Below, piece after piece: positions 1 through 6,900 of a stretch of DNA of 8,599 bases (position 1 is the stretch's first letter; every line of letters starts with the position of its first letter). The notes below the pieces were generated by a model. It saw nothing but the letters and a program-made list of their open reading frames with translations, was not told the DNA's origin and did not search any database. Source of the DNA: an uncultured Oscillochloris sp. GTDB taxonomy: Bacteria; Chloroflexota; Chloroflexia; Chloroflexales; Chloroflexaceae. Made by a program: the position numbers and the translations under genes. The stretch is from NCBI GenBank assembly GCA_903877345.1, contig CAIRDL010001000.1, positions 1 through 8,599 of the forward strand, given 5' to 3'.

Positions 1-2
1 TA

Positions 3-872
3 GAGCCAGAACCGCCCGTGGTCATCGAACCGCCGCCCGTGGTCATCGAACCGCCGCCCGTGGTCATCGAACCGCCGCCCGTGGTCATCGAACCGCCGCC
101 CGTGGTCATCGCCCCACCGCCCGTGGTCATCGCCCCGCCGCCCGTGGTCATCGCCCCGCCGCCCGTGGTCATCGCCCCGCCGCCCGTGGTCATCGCCCCG
201 CCCGTTAGCCCCGGGTTGCCACGCGGCAGTTTGCGCCTACCGGTAGTGCTCGGTGTGCTGGTTCTGCTCGTGCTGTTGAGTGGCGGCTTTGTCCTCATGG
301 GTGGGTTTCGCACTGCGATGGCTCCCACTTTAACGCCAACCACCGCCCAGGCATCGCCGCAACCCACGCTCACCACAACTACGCCGGTGATGGCGACAAC
401 GCCCCTTAGCACAACCCCGATTGCCACGGTCACGCTCCCGATCACCAATCTGGAAATTCAGATTGTTGCGGTGTCGCCCAACCCACCGCAGGTAGGTGAG
501 GTGGTGAATGTGCAGGTGCGAGTGCGGAATGTGAGCACACTGCCGATCACCAGCCCCTTTTGGGTTGATCTCTACGATTCGCCAACGCGCCTACCCGCAC
601 CGCTGCTCCCGTGGGGCGAGCTTGCCAAGTATGGCGCAACCTGGCGCATTGAGCGGCTTGCTCCGGGTGAGAGTCGCGAACTGAATAGTCTTGAGGCTGA
701 CCCGACCCGCTCGAATCTGCTCAAGTTTGACACACCCGGCCCGCATCGGCTCTATGTTCTGGCCGACACCTTGAGTGAGTTGCCAATTGCGCGTGACAGT
801 GGTCAGGCTCGCCCAACCTATCTTGGCGACCCGACTGAAATTGTGGTGAGGCATGCGCCAACCCAACCCTAA
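3..872 (+). CDS. Single-pass membrane protein with PPPVVI(E/A) repeats and a CARDB-like domain (5' end outside window)
   Basis: The reading frame is open to the left edge (codons for E-P-E-P-P-V-V-I precede the first possible GTG start at 18), so the N-terminus is missing. In order, the visible part has: about nine PPPVVIE/PPPVVIA heptads (12-197); a membrane helix around 240-305 (VVLGVLVLLVLLSGGFVLMGG); a Thr/Pro/Ala-rich linker (about 315-437); and a beta-rich domain (about 444-850). The domain starts NLEIQIVAVSPNPPQVGEVV and goes on VQVRVRNVSTLPI, ...LAPGESREL..., GPHRLYVLAD. This pattern matches CARDB (cell adhesion related domain in bacteria), an Ig-like fold usually displayed outside the cell. 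The proline repeat would then be on the opposite, probably cytoplasmic, side; this is inference. The missing N-terminus could carry a kinase, zinc-ribbon or other cytoplasmic domain. The next gene overlaps its 3' end by 20 bp, suggesting co-expression. No enzymatic residues are visible; function unknown. Confidence 0.85.
   Translation, partial: EPEPPVVIEPPPVVIEPPPVVIEPPPVVIEPPPVVIAPPPVVIAPPPVVIAPPPVVIAPPPVVIAPPVSPGLPRGSLRLPVVLGVLVLLVLLSGGFVLMGGFRTAMAPTLTPTTAQASPQPTLTTTTPVMATTPLSTTPIATVTLPITNLEIQIVAVSPNPPQVGEVVNVQVRVRNVSTLPITSPFWVDLYDSPTRLPAPLLPWGELAKYGATWRIERLAPGESRELNSLEADPTRSNLLKFDTPGPHRLYVLADTLSELPIARDSGQARPTYLGDPTEIVVRHAPTQP
12..197 (+). repeat. 21-bp in-frame tandem repeat (PPPVVI-E/A)
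   Basis: Eight complete 21-bp units (30-197) plus a partial unit at 12-29, nearly identical at DNA level (CCGCCGCCCGTGGTCATCG + AA or CC). The first three full units end in GAA (Glu) and the last five in GCC (Ala). The only other change is CCA for CCG at 114-116. The near-perfect DNA identity points to recent expansion or homogenisation; length may vary between strains. Confidence 0.97.
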
Positions 873-1416
873 CCAACCTACTTGGATGCGGTTGACCCGC
901 AGTGTTGCCGTGTTGCTCGCATGCCTCTGGTGGCAGTTCGCGGCCCTGGCTCAACCTGTGCAGAGCCACCCTTTGACTCAGGCGAGTCCGCAACCCGCCG
1001 TGCGCCCAACCCTCGATGCAACCCGCCTTCCGCTGACGACGCAACCCCTGGCGACCATCCGCGCCGGGCTGACGGCAACCGCGTTGGCGGCGACCTCCGC
1101 ACCGAGCCGCACGCCCACGGTGCCGCCGCCGCGCTTAACGCCCACGGTGACGCCGCCGCGCTTAACGCCCACGGTGCCGTCGCCGAGCTTAACATCAACC
1201 GTTACGCCACCGCGCTTAACGCCCACCGTTACGCCGCCGCGCCTAACGCCCACTGTTACGCCATCGCGCCTGACCCCAATGCTTACCCCAACCCGACCCG
1301 GTGTGCCGAATGCCGGTGCGCCCATCACCGAACCAAACCAATGGCACCTGATCTGGCTTGGGTTGCTCTGTTGCTGTGCTGGGGCGTTCTTGCTGCGCTT
1401 CGGTGGCGCTAAGTAG
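853..1416 (+). CDS. Signal-peptide protein with TPTVTPPRL repeats and C-terminal membrane helix
   Basis: The ATG at 853 overlaps the upstream gene by 20 bp and has GGTGAGG just before it. An in-frame ATG at 886 (M12) would give a more typical signal peptide (MRLTRSVAVLLACLWWQFAALA, cleavage likely after ALA at residue 33), so the start is uncertain between the two. The rest of the 187 residues is low complexity: a Pro/Thr/Ala-rich stretch (34-86), seven 9-residue units of TPTVTPPRL type (87-149), then a C-terminal hydrophobic helix (about 165-182, containing Cys-Cys-Cys) ending in RFGGAK. This layout predicts an exported extended stalk anchored by its C-terminus. There is no LPXTG motif, so sortase anchoring is not indicated. 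It probably works with the overlapping CARDB-like protein. No family recognised; codon structure, signal peptide and terminal helix support a real gene despite the repetitive middle. Confidence 0.75.
   Translation: MRQPNPNQPTWMRLTRSVAVLLACLWWQFAALAQPVQSHPLTQASPQPAVRPTLDATRLPLTTQPLATIRAGLTATALAATSAPSRTPTVPPPRLTPTVTPPRLTPTVPSPSLTSTVTPPRLTPTVTPPRLTPTVTPSRLTPMLTPTRPGVPNAGAPITEPNQWHLIWLGLLCCCAGAFLLRFGGAK
1111..1299 (+). repeat. 27-bp in-frame tandem repeat (TPTVTPPRL type)
   Basis: Seven consecutive 27-bp units encode TPTVPPPRL, TPTVTPPRL, TPTVPSPSL, TSTVTPPRL, TPTVTPPRL, TPTVTPSRL and a degenerate TPMLTPTRP. Units are more diverged at DNA level than the 21-bp repeat of the preceding gene, with many synonymous changes (GTG/GTT, CTT/CTG), so selection at the protein level is likely. 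Confidence 0.9.
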
Positions 1417-1417
1417 C

Positions 1418-1434
1418 ACGACACGCTGTCGTTT
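1418..1434 (+). terminator. Short hairpin after the envelope gene pair, possible terminator
   Basis: A perfect 6-bp inverted repeat ACGACA-CGC-TGTCGT starts 2 bp after the stop codon at 1416 and is followed by TTT. The stem is short and only half GC and the T-run is minimal, so termination would be weak at best. Confidence 0.35.
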
Positions 1435-1472
1435 AGGCACGTTTCAACTCAGCTTTACAGTTCAGCGATCTG

Positions 1473-1504
1473 ACGCAAAGCCGCAAAGTCGCAAAGTCGC
1501 AAGG
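1473..1504. repeat. 8-bp tandem repeat CGCAAAG(T/C)
   Basis: Four copies at exact 8-bp spacing: CGCAAAG at 1474, 1482 and 1490, and CGCAAGG at 1498. It lies in the 170-bp intergenic gap 1417-1586. The period is not a multiple of three and no gene covers it. Similar (CGCAAAGN)n strings are, from memory, scattered in intergenic DNA of several environmental bacteria; their role is unknown. Confidence 0.9.
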
Positions 1505-1532
1505 AGCATGTGGTTGTAGTTTTCAACTGTCA

Positions 1533-1565
1533 ATGCGTTCGACCTGACACCTAGCACCTGCAACC
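1533..1565 (+). repeat. Dispersed intergenic repeat, copy A
   Basis: The 33 bases starting ATGCGTTCGACCTGACACC match the reverse complement of 3777-3808 at 29 of 33 aligned columns (three substitutions, one gap). Both copies are intergenic. About 80 bp upstream, GCTTTACAGTTCAGC (1453-1467) also matches the reverse complement of the other locus with one gap, in the same order, so the two intergenic regions share a composite element. It contains ACCTG..ACC sub-repeats. Confidence 0.8.
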
Positions 1566-1586
1566 TTGGCTTAGAAAGGGCTAATC

Positions 1587-2186
1587 ATGTTCACCTTGAG
1601 TCCTGACAGCGCTGCGCTCCTGCGCCGCTATTTTCACATGCTGAATCATGTGATGCTGTTGTTCTGGCGCCTGGGCCTCGGCCCAATGCTGAACATGTGG
1701 CCCACGGGTACGGGCCGGATCATGGTGCTCTGCCACACTGGACGGAAGAGCAGGCTGCCGCGCCGAACGCCCCTGAATTACGCAGTCGTCGCTGGCGAGG
1801 TCTACCTTACTGCAGGCTTTGGCTCCATTACCGACTGGTACAAGAACATCAAAGCGACGCCTGAGGTTGAACTCTGGCTGCCTGAGGGGCGTTGGATCGG
1901 GGTAGCGGAGGAACTGGCGGAGGATGACGCGCAGCGCACCATGCTTATGCGCGAAGTGTTGCGGGGGAGTGGCTTCGTGGCACCCTTGATGGGAGTTGAT
2001 CCGAACCGGCTGAGCGAAGCGGAGCTTGCGCTTACGACGCGCCAATACCGCCTCCTGCACATTAAGCGCACGGCACCGAAGACTGGCCCCGGTGGCCCCG
2101 GCGACTTAGCCTGGGTCTGGCCGCTCGTCGCCGCCGGCACAATGCTCCTCGTCTTCGCACGTTGGACAAGCCCCCGCGCTGACTGA
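1587..2186 (+). CDS. Nitroreductase/deazaflavin (F420)-dependent reductase family protein (Ddn-like) with C-terminal membrane helix
   Basis: The ATG at 1587 is preceded by GAAAGGG (1574-1580) at 6-nt spacing. The protein has 199 residues. Residues 43-110 carry the Ddn/DUF385 signature: GRIMVLCHTGRKSRLPRRTP (43-62; the family's GRKSG..R.TPL segment, which contacts the F420 phosphate), then YLTAGFGS (73-80) and DWYKNIKATPEVEL (83-96; the P.WY.NL.A.P.v motif). Members are split-beta-barrel proteins that use F420H2 to reduce quinones or nitro compounds, or sometimes bind other flavins. The family core is about 130-150 residues; this one has an N-terminal helical stretch (about 8-38) and an extra tail with a hydrophobic helix at about 173-192 (DLAWVWPLVAAGTMLLVFAR), suggesting membrane association. 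The last 81 bp overlap the end of the opposite-strand J-domain gene. Substrate and cofactor are not determinable from sequence alone. Confidence 0.92.
   Translation: MFTLSPDSAALLRRYFHMLNHVMLLFWRLGLGPMLNMWPTGTGRIMVLCHTGRKSRLPRRTPLNYAVVAGEVYLTAGFGSITDWYKNIKATPEVELWLPEGRWIGVAEELAEDDAQRTMLMREVLRGSGFVAPLMGVDPNRLSEAELALTTRQYRLLHIKRTAPKTGPGGPGDLAWVWPLVAAGTMLLVFARWTSPRAD
2106..2186. other. 81-bp convergent overlap of two coding regions
   Basis: The 3' ends of the Ddn-like gene (+, stop TGA at 2184-2186) and the J-domain gene (-, stop TAA at 2108-2106) overlap by 81 bp. The overlapped DNA encodes the C-terminal membrane helix of one and the CPTC-containing tail of the other. No terminator can be placed between the genes. 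Confidence 0.85.
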
Positions 2187-2765
2187 GGCATGACGGCTGA
2201 CGGCCTCTGACTGACTGAGCAGCAACCAACAGCCCTTAGCAACAGCCAGTCCCATCAGCATTAGCACGCCCAAGCTGCTAACCACGAGGGCGCGGCAGCC
2301 TTGGTTGGCTTTAGCGACGGGCGTAGCAGTTGGTGGGGTGCTTTGCTGCACGGCAGCCTCGGCTTGGGCAAGCAACGCCGCACTATCACGGTAGAAGGGG
2401 TTGACTTGGTGGAGTTCGCGCAGCGTGGTTGCCGCCTGCACGTAGCGCTCGGCGGCGAGGTGGTCGTGGGCTTGTTGGTAGAGGGTAGCGAGGCGGGCGC
2501 GGGATGAAAATGAAGACTGGCTCGTCGCAAGGTTGCGGTTGTAGGCTACTCGCGCTTGAAAGTCACTCAGAACAGTGTAGGCGGTGTTGATGCGAAGGGC
2601 GCGCCGGTTCGCATAGCGCTGCTCCTCATCACTTAGCAGAACAAAGCGGTCGGGGTGAAAGCGAGCCATTTGCTGCCGATAGGCGCGCTTGATCTCGTCG
2701 GTCGTGGCACTGCGGCTGACGCCTAGCAGTTCGTAGTGGTCGAGCTGCGCGAAGTCGTCATCCAT
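2106..2765 (-). CDS. Membrane-anchored J-domain (DnaJ-like) protein
   Basis: The open frame extends far upstream (to 3374), but that part is antisense to the hydrolase. The ATG at 2765 fits because the J-domain starts at once and GGGAAGAA (2777-2770) precedes it. The protein is 219 residues. The J-domain spans about residues 9-78: HYELLGVSRSATTDEIKRAY, with the HPD motif at 37-39 (RFHPDRF), which stimulates Hsp70/DnaK ATPase. The NRRALRINTAYTVLSD helix follows (53-68). Residues about 90-140 form a helical TPR-like stretch, followed by a Thr/Pro linker, one membrane helix at about 157-184, and a Cys-containing tail (CPTC at 200-203, C209). Zinc-finger and substrate domains of true DnaJ are absent, so this is a specialised co-chaperone that would bring Hsp70 to the membrane. 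The last 26 codons are antisense to the reductase gene; a tail this long could be partly accidental. Confidence 0.9.
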   Translation of the reverse strand: MDDDFAQLDHYELLGVSRSATTDEIKRAYRQQMARFHPDRFVLLSDEEQRYANRRALRINTAYTVLSDFQARVAYNRNLATSQSSFSSRARLATLYQQAHDHLAAERYVQAATTLRELHQVNPFYRDSAALLAQAEAAVQQSTPPTATPVAKANQGCRALVVSSLGVLMLMGLAVAKGCWLLLSQSEAVSRHASVSAGACPTCEDEEHCAGGDERPDPG

Positions 2766-2816
2766 ACGGTTCTTCCCGTGCGGCTCTGCCTCGCTGTAAG
2801 TGGCTTCAATCGAGCC

Positions 2817-2844
2817 ATTATAACCGACCCAACGGCTTTGGCAA
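2817..2844 (-). promoter_or_regulatory. Sigma70-like promoter for the J-domain gene
   Basis: On the minus strand, TTGCCA (2844-2839) is followed by a 16-nt spacer and a perfect TATAAT (2822-2817), about 50 nt upstream of the J-domain ATG. The -10 box sits in an AT-rich spot in otherwise GC-rich DNA. No equally good box pair is visible for the divergent hydrolase; TATAAC at 2819-2824 reads on the plus strand but lacks a well spaced -35. Confidence 0.6.
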
Positions 2845-2890
2845 CGGCCTCTACATAGGGCTACGTCAAAGTCGCTCGCCACGTCCCGTT

Positions 2891-2896
2891 GGGAGG
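2891..2896 (+). promoter_or_regulatory. Shine-Dalgarno GGGAGG deciding the hydrolase start
   Basis: GGGAGG lies 7 nt before the ATG at 2904. An in-frame TTG at 2889 overlaps this site and is therefore not the start. Confidence 0.85.
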
Positions 2897-2903
2897 AAGA
2901 AGC

Positions 2904-3770
2904 ATGGGCCGACACACCCGCATCGTAGGCTGGCTTCGACTGCTGCTGATCGTGCTTGGTGGCAGCTATCTTGGCCTTGAGGGGTGGGCCTACCTTACAC
3001 AAGATAGCTTTGTCTATGCGCCAAGCTCCGTCGTGACAGGCACCCCGCGTGATGTGGGGCTGCCCTATGACCCCATCACGCTGAATACGCCCGATGGGGA
3101 GCACCTCACGGGTTGGTTTATCCCGGCGGAGACGACGACACCCACGACGGTGCTGTTTCTGCACGGGAGCGGCGGCAATATCGCGGGGTGCCTCGCGCAC
3201 GCAGCAATCTTTCACCAGCTTGGCGTCAATACACTGCTGTTCGACTATCGCGGCTATGGACAGAGTACGGGCACGCCATCTGAGGCGGGGCTTGCGACCG
3301 ATGCGGAGACGGCTTGGGCCTATCTGACCACTACGCGGGGGGTTCCGGCAGCGCAGATCATCATCGTTGGGCAATCGTTGGGAGGCGGAGTAGCGACGTG
3401 GCTAGCAACACAGCATCGTCCGGTCGGGCTGATCTTGGACTCGACCTTCACACGGAACGCCTTTCTGCATCCCTGGGGGCCGATCTTCATCCCAGCGCAG
3501 GAGTCCTACGCCTCAATTGACCGGATCGGACGCATTGCCGCGCCGGTGCTGGTGCTCCATAGTCGCGATGATGCGGTGATCGCCTTCAGTCAGGCCGAAG
3601 CGCTCTTTGCGGCTGCCCAGCCACCCAAGTATCTCATCGCCTTGCGCGGCCCCCACGCGACCGGCCCGGTGGCTGAGCCAACCGCGTATCGGGCGGCGGT
3701 AGCGGCCTTTCTTACCAGCCTCACCCAAGCGGGGACGCCCGAAACACCCGCGCCTGCTTCGGCACCGTAA
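2904..3770 (+). CDS. Membrane-anchored alpha/beta hydrolase (BEM46/ABHD13-like)
   Basis: 288 residues from the ATG at 2904, chosen because of the strong Shine-Dalgarno. Residues 7-30 form an N-terminal membrane anchor (IVGWLRLLLIVLGGSYLGLEGW) with an Arg-rich start, so the catalytic domain is probably outside the cytoplasmic membrane. Visible family motifs: HGSGGN (88-92, oxyanion region), FDYRGYGQSTGTPSE (113-127), the nucleophile elbow GQSLGGG with Ser158, LILDSTF (177-182), Asp223 in HSRDDAVI, and His251 in GPHATG. Ser158-Asp223-His251 form a complete catalytic triad. The order and the YRGYG.S.G.PSE..L..DA signature are those of the BEM46/YfhR/serine-aminopeptidase-S33-like group, whose substrates are mostly unknown. 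The C-terminus ends in a Pro/Ala/Thr tail. It is transcribed divergently from the J-domain gene and convergently to the cyclase gene. Hydrolase assignment is firm; substrate is unknown. Confidence 0.95.
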   Translation: MGRHTRIVGWLRLLLIVLGGSYLGLEGWAYLTQDSFVYAPSSVVTGTPRDVGLPYDPITLNTPDGEHLTGWFIPAETTTPTTVLFLHGSGGNIAGCLAHAAIFHQLGVNTLLFDYRGYGQSTGTPSEAGLATDAETAWAYLTTTRGVPAAQIIIVGQSLGGGVATWLATQHRPVGLILDSTFTRNAFLHPWGPIFIPAQESYASIDRIGRIAAPVLVLHSRDDAVIAFSQAEALFAAAQPPKYLIALRGPHATGPVAEPTAYRAAVAAFLTSLTQAGTPETPAPASAP

Positions 3771-3933
3771 GGCAAGGGTTCAGGTGCTGGGTTTCAGGTC
3801 GAGCGCATCTGAAGGCCCTGCGCGGGCTGAAACTGTAAAGCCCTTACGAACCTTGTCTAACTCGGATGGCCGTCATTTCCCGTGTGTGGCCCATGCCATG
3901 CCTCCATGCGGCTTGGCAAATCTACAATCTGCA
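3771..3933. other. Convergent intergenic gap without a clear terminator
   Basis: The gap lies between the ends of the hydrolase (+) and the cyclase (-) genes. It carries repeat copy B. It also has two mutually exclusive small stems that share GGGC: GCCC (3815-3818) with GGGC (3824-3827), or GGGCT (3824-3828) with AGCCC (3839-3843). No T-run follows on either strand, so neither is a convincing intrinsic terminator. Nothing else recognisable. Confidence 0.6.
3777..3808 (-). repeat. Dispersed intergenic repeat, copy B (inverted)
   Basis: The reverse complement of this segment aligns with 1533-1565 at 29 of 33 columns. Nearby, CTTTACAGTTTCAGC (minus strand, 3839-3825) matches 1454-1467 with one gap. 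Both blocks occur in the same order as at the first locus, but here they are closer together and without the 8-bp tandem repeat. Confidence 0.8.
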
Positions 3934-6900
3934 TTAGGCGTTGCTTGCCAGCGCGAGGGCGATGACCTCCTCAAAGCTCAGGGCTTGGCCTGCTGACCAT
4001 AGGGCCTCGGCTTGCGCGGCGAGCGCCTGACGGGCGGGCGCAAGCACCGCGTCGAGCCGCGTCTGGTCGCCGGGTGGCAGCGGCGTCCCCATTGCAGCAC
4101 GCACGCCAGCAGCAGCCCCGGCTAGACGCAGGGCACGCTCCGGGTCACCCTGGAGCGTGGCGAGCCAAGCCAGATCCTCAACCGCTTGAATGGCTGTCCA
4201 GCGGTCGCCAATGCGTACATAGCTGGTAATGCTTTCCACGTAGTACCTGAGCGCCGTGGCGTATTCGCCGCATGTGCGCTCCAGGTTGGCGATGCTATGC
4301 AAAGTGACGGCTACCGCTGCGGGATCGCCAAGCTCGCGCTGGAGGCTGATCGCTTCCTCCAGATAGGTACGCGCTTGGGCCAGTTCGCCCTGATCAACCA
4401 GGATCGCCCCGAGGTTGTTCAGCGAAAAGGCCAAGGCCGCTTTCGGCCCAAAACTGCGGCGGATCGCGAGGCTCTGCTCTTGGAGCGCCCGCGCCTGTGC
4501 GTAATCGCCTTCGTAGTGGGCGACGATGCACAGGTTGTTGAGCACGTTGGCGATGTTGCGTTGGTCGTCCAGCGCCCGCCGAATGGTCAAACTGCGGGCG
4601 TAGTGTGCGCGTGCGCCGGCAAAGTCGCCCTGTTGGGTCGCCAACGTGCCTGCGCAAATCAGCGCTTTGGCAACGCCTGCCTGGTCGCCGAGTTGCTCGG
4701 CGATGGTCTGGGCGGTCGCATAGCGCTGGGCGGCCTCAGCGTAGTTGCCCTGGCGGCGGCGCAGTTCACCAAGGGCGATCTGGCCCTGCGCCTGGGCGCT
4801 TTGGTCACCGAGTTGTTCAGCGAGCGCCAAGGCTTGCTGGTACTGGCGCTCCGCCTCGGGCCACTGCCCCGTGAGTTCCAGCACCTGCCCAAGTTTCAGC
4901 AGCACGGCGGCACGTTCCGCATCGGCAAGCAGCGGCAGCGCTCGCTGGAAGTAGCTGAGCGCCGCGAGGTTGGCGTAGTCGGCTTGCGCCTGTTCGCCTG
5001 CTTTGAGCAAATAGCTGCGTTTTTTGGGCAGGTTCTCGCTGTGGTCGAAGTGATAGGCCAAGAGGTCAACACATTGCTCAAGCGTCGCAGCTTGCGCCTG
5101 CTCAATATACTGGCCGATCTGGTCGTGCAAGATGGCGCGAGTAGCATAGGGCAGACTCTCGTAAGCCACCTCTTGGGTGACCACATGCTTGAAGAGGTAC
5201 ATCAGTTCAGGGTCGGGTGTGTCGAGAGTCGTGAGTTCCGCTTGACTAAGGCGCTCCAGTTCCTCCCGCAGTCGGTCGGCGTCGCCAAAGCTGCGATAGA
5301 CACCCCAGAGCATGGTGGCCCGGAACAGCCGCCCAATCACGCTGGCAACTTTGAGCAGAGTCTTCTGATTTTCACTAAGCTGGTCAATGCGACTGAGGAT
5401 CAGATTGAAGAGGCTGACCGGCAAATCAGCCTGCTCGATAGCCGCCTGGTCTTGCGGGTCAAGCCCACAGTCGTGCAGATAATTGAGCAGTTCCTCAACA
5501 TAGAACGGGTTGCCTTGGGCGCGGGTGCTCACTTGCTCAACTAGGCTTGGCAGCGCCATAACCGCTGGCCCGTACAAATTGGCAAGCTTGCTGCGGAGCA
5601 GTTGTTCGATTTCGGGTTGAGCCAGACTGCCGAGGCCCACCTCAGTGAAGTGCGTCATCCGGTTGAGCCGCAGGGCCAAGCCGCGCTCAAGCTGCGGCGG
5701 GCGATAGGCCACAAGAAGCAGCACGGCGGCGTTGGGGATTGCCCGCCCAATGGCCTCCAGCAGATCGTGCGAGAGCGGGTCAAGCCAGTGGCCGTCCTCC
5801 AGCACCAACAGGAGGGGCGTTTCCTCGGCGCGGGCAAGCAGACACGTCACCAGCAGCGCCTCCAAGGAGGCTTTGCGTAGTTTCGCATCAAAACCGCTGG
5901 TCAGTTCGTTATCGGGGATTGGCAAGTTGAGCACTGCGCCCAACAAGGGCAGGCGCGGCAGCAGCGTCGGGTCAAGCCGACTCAGCTCGCGGGCAATACT
6001 CGCGACCTGCGCCTCAACGGACAGCCCTGGGGTGAGGCCAAAGAAGGCCCGCCAGATCGTCTGCCAGACCAAGTAGCTGGTGTGGGTGCCGTAGGCCAGA
6101 CATTCGCCGCCAAAAACCACCACCTTGCGCGTCTGGGCCACCCTGATGACCTCGGCGATCAGGCGCGACTTGCCGAGACCGGCCTCGGCGGTGAGACCAA
6201 CGATGTGGCCGAACCCAGCGACGGCGCGGGCCAGCAAACGGGTGATCGTCGCCAATTCCTCGGCCCGTCCGATCAGCGGGAGGGCATAGCGAGGGGCTTG
6301 GAGGCGGATGCTTTGACGATCCTGAACCTCCAAGAGGCGCTGGACGGCGATGGGCGCACCTTTGCCTTTGACATGAAGCGGGGCCAACTTCCACCAGAGA
6401 AAGCGGTCGCCGGTGGACTTGCGGGCCGTCGGGGCGACGTAGATCTGGCCTGATGGCGCGGCCTGCATCAGGCGAGCGGCCAGATTCACATCATCGCCGA
6501 GCACGCCATAGGTGCGGCGGGTAGCGCCGCCATACGCCCCAGTACGCATGGGGCCTTGGCTGATGCCAATTTGTACCGCGTTGATATACGCCAATTCAGG
6601 CGGTACCGCCACCAGTTCCAGCGCCGCCAGGGCAGCGCGGGCGGAGGGATCTTCGTAGGCAATCGGCGCACCGAAGGCGGCGTAGAAATAGCTGCCTTTG
6701 TCGCCGATGGTTAATTGGAGCAGAAAGCCGCCGTAGCGCTGGAGCACCTGCTCGGCCCAGACGAGGTAGCGGTTCAGTTTCGCGCCCGCCTGATCGTCTT
6801 GATCATAGTCAATGCCCCCAAAGCGCAGAAAGAGCGCCACGGCGGAACGTAGCTCCGTCAGAAACTCGCCCATCCCGCTCTGGAGGCGTTCATAGACGAG

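Noticed and set aside
12..197. CRISPR-like array
   Set aside because: Units are contiguous without spacers and in frame with a protein.
882..1412. Second plus-strand frame open across the TPT-repeat gene, giving LNAHGDAA-type repeats
   Set aside because: A 27-bp repeat keeps other frames open automatically. This frame lacks the signal peptide and terminal helix of the chosen frame.
978..1424. Minus-strand frame with GVKRGGVTV-type repeats
   Set aside because: Antisense image of the same 27-bp repeat, without upstream start signals.
2766..3374. N-terminal extension of the J-domain frame up to 3374
   Set aside because: It is antisense to the hydrolase catalytic core, shows no domain, and the ATG at 2765 has its own ribosome site and promoter.
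1533..3808. Composite transposon or integron bounded by inverted repeats
   Set aside because: No transposase or integrase gene, no target-site duplication seen, and the flanked genes look like ordinary chromosomal genes.
3815..3843. Bidirectional intrinsic terminator between hydrolase and cyclase genes
   Set aside because: Stems of only 4-5 bp that compete with each other, and no T-run on either strand.
4186..5544. Long plus-strand open frame (about 450 codons) inside the cyclase gene
   Set aside because: It is exactly antisense to the TPR/ATPase part of a well-supported gene. Such frames are common opposite GC-rich genes; the translation shows no domain or signal and there is no ribosome site.
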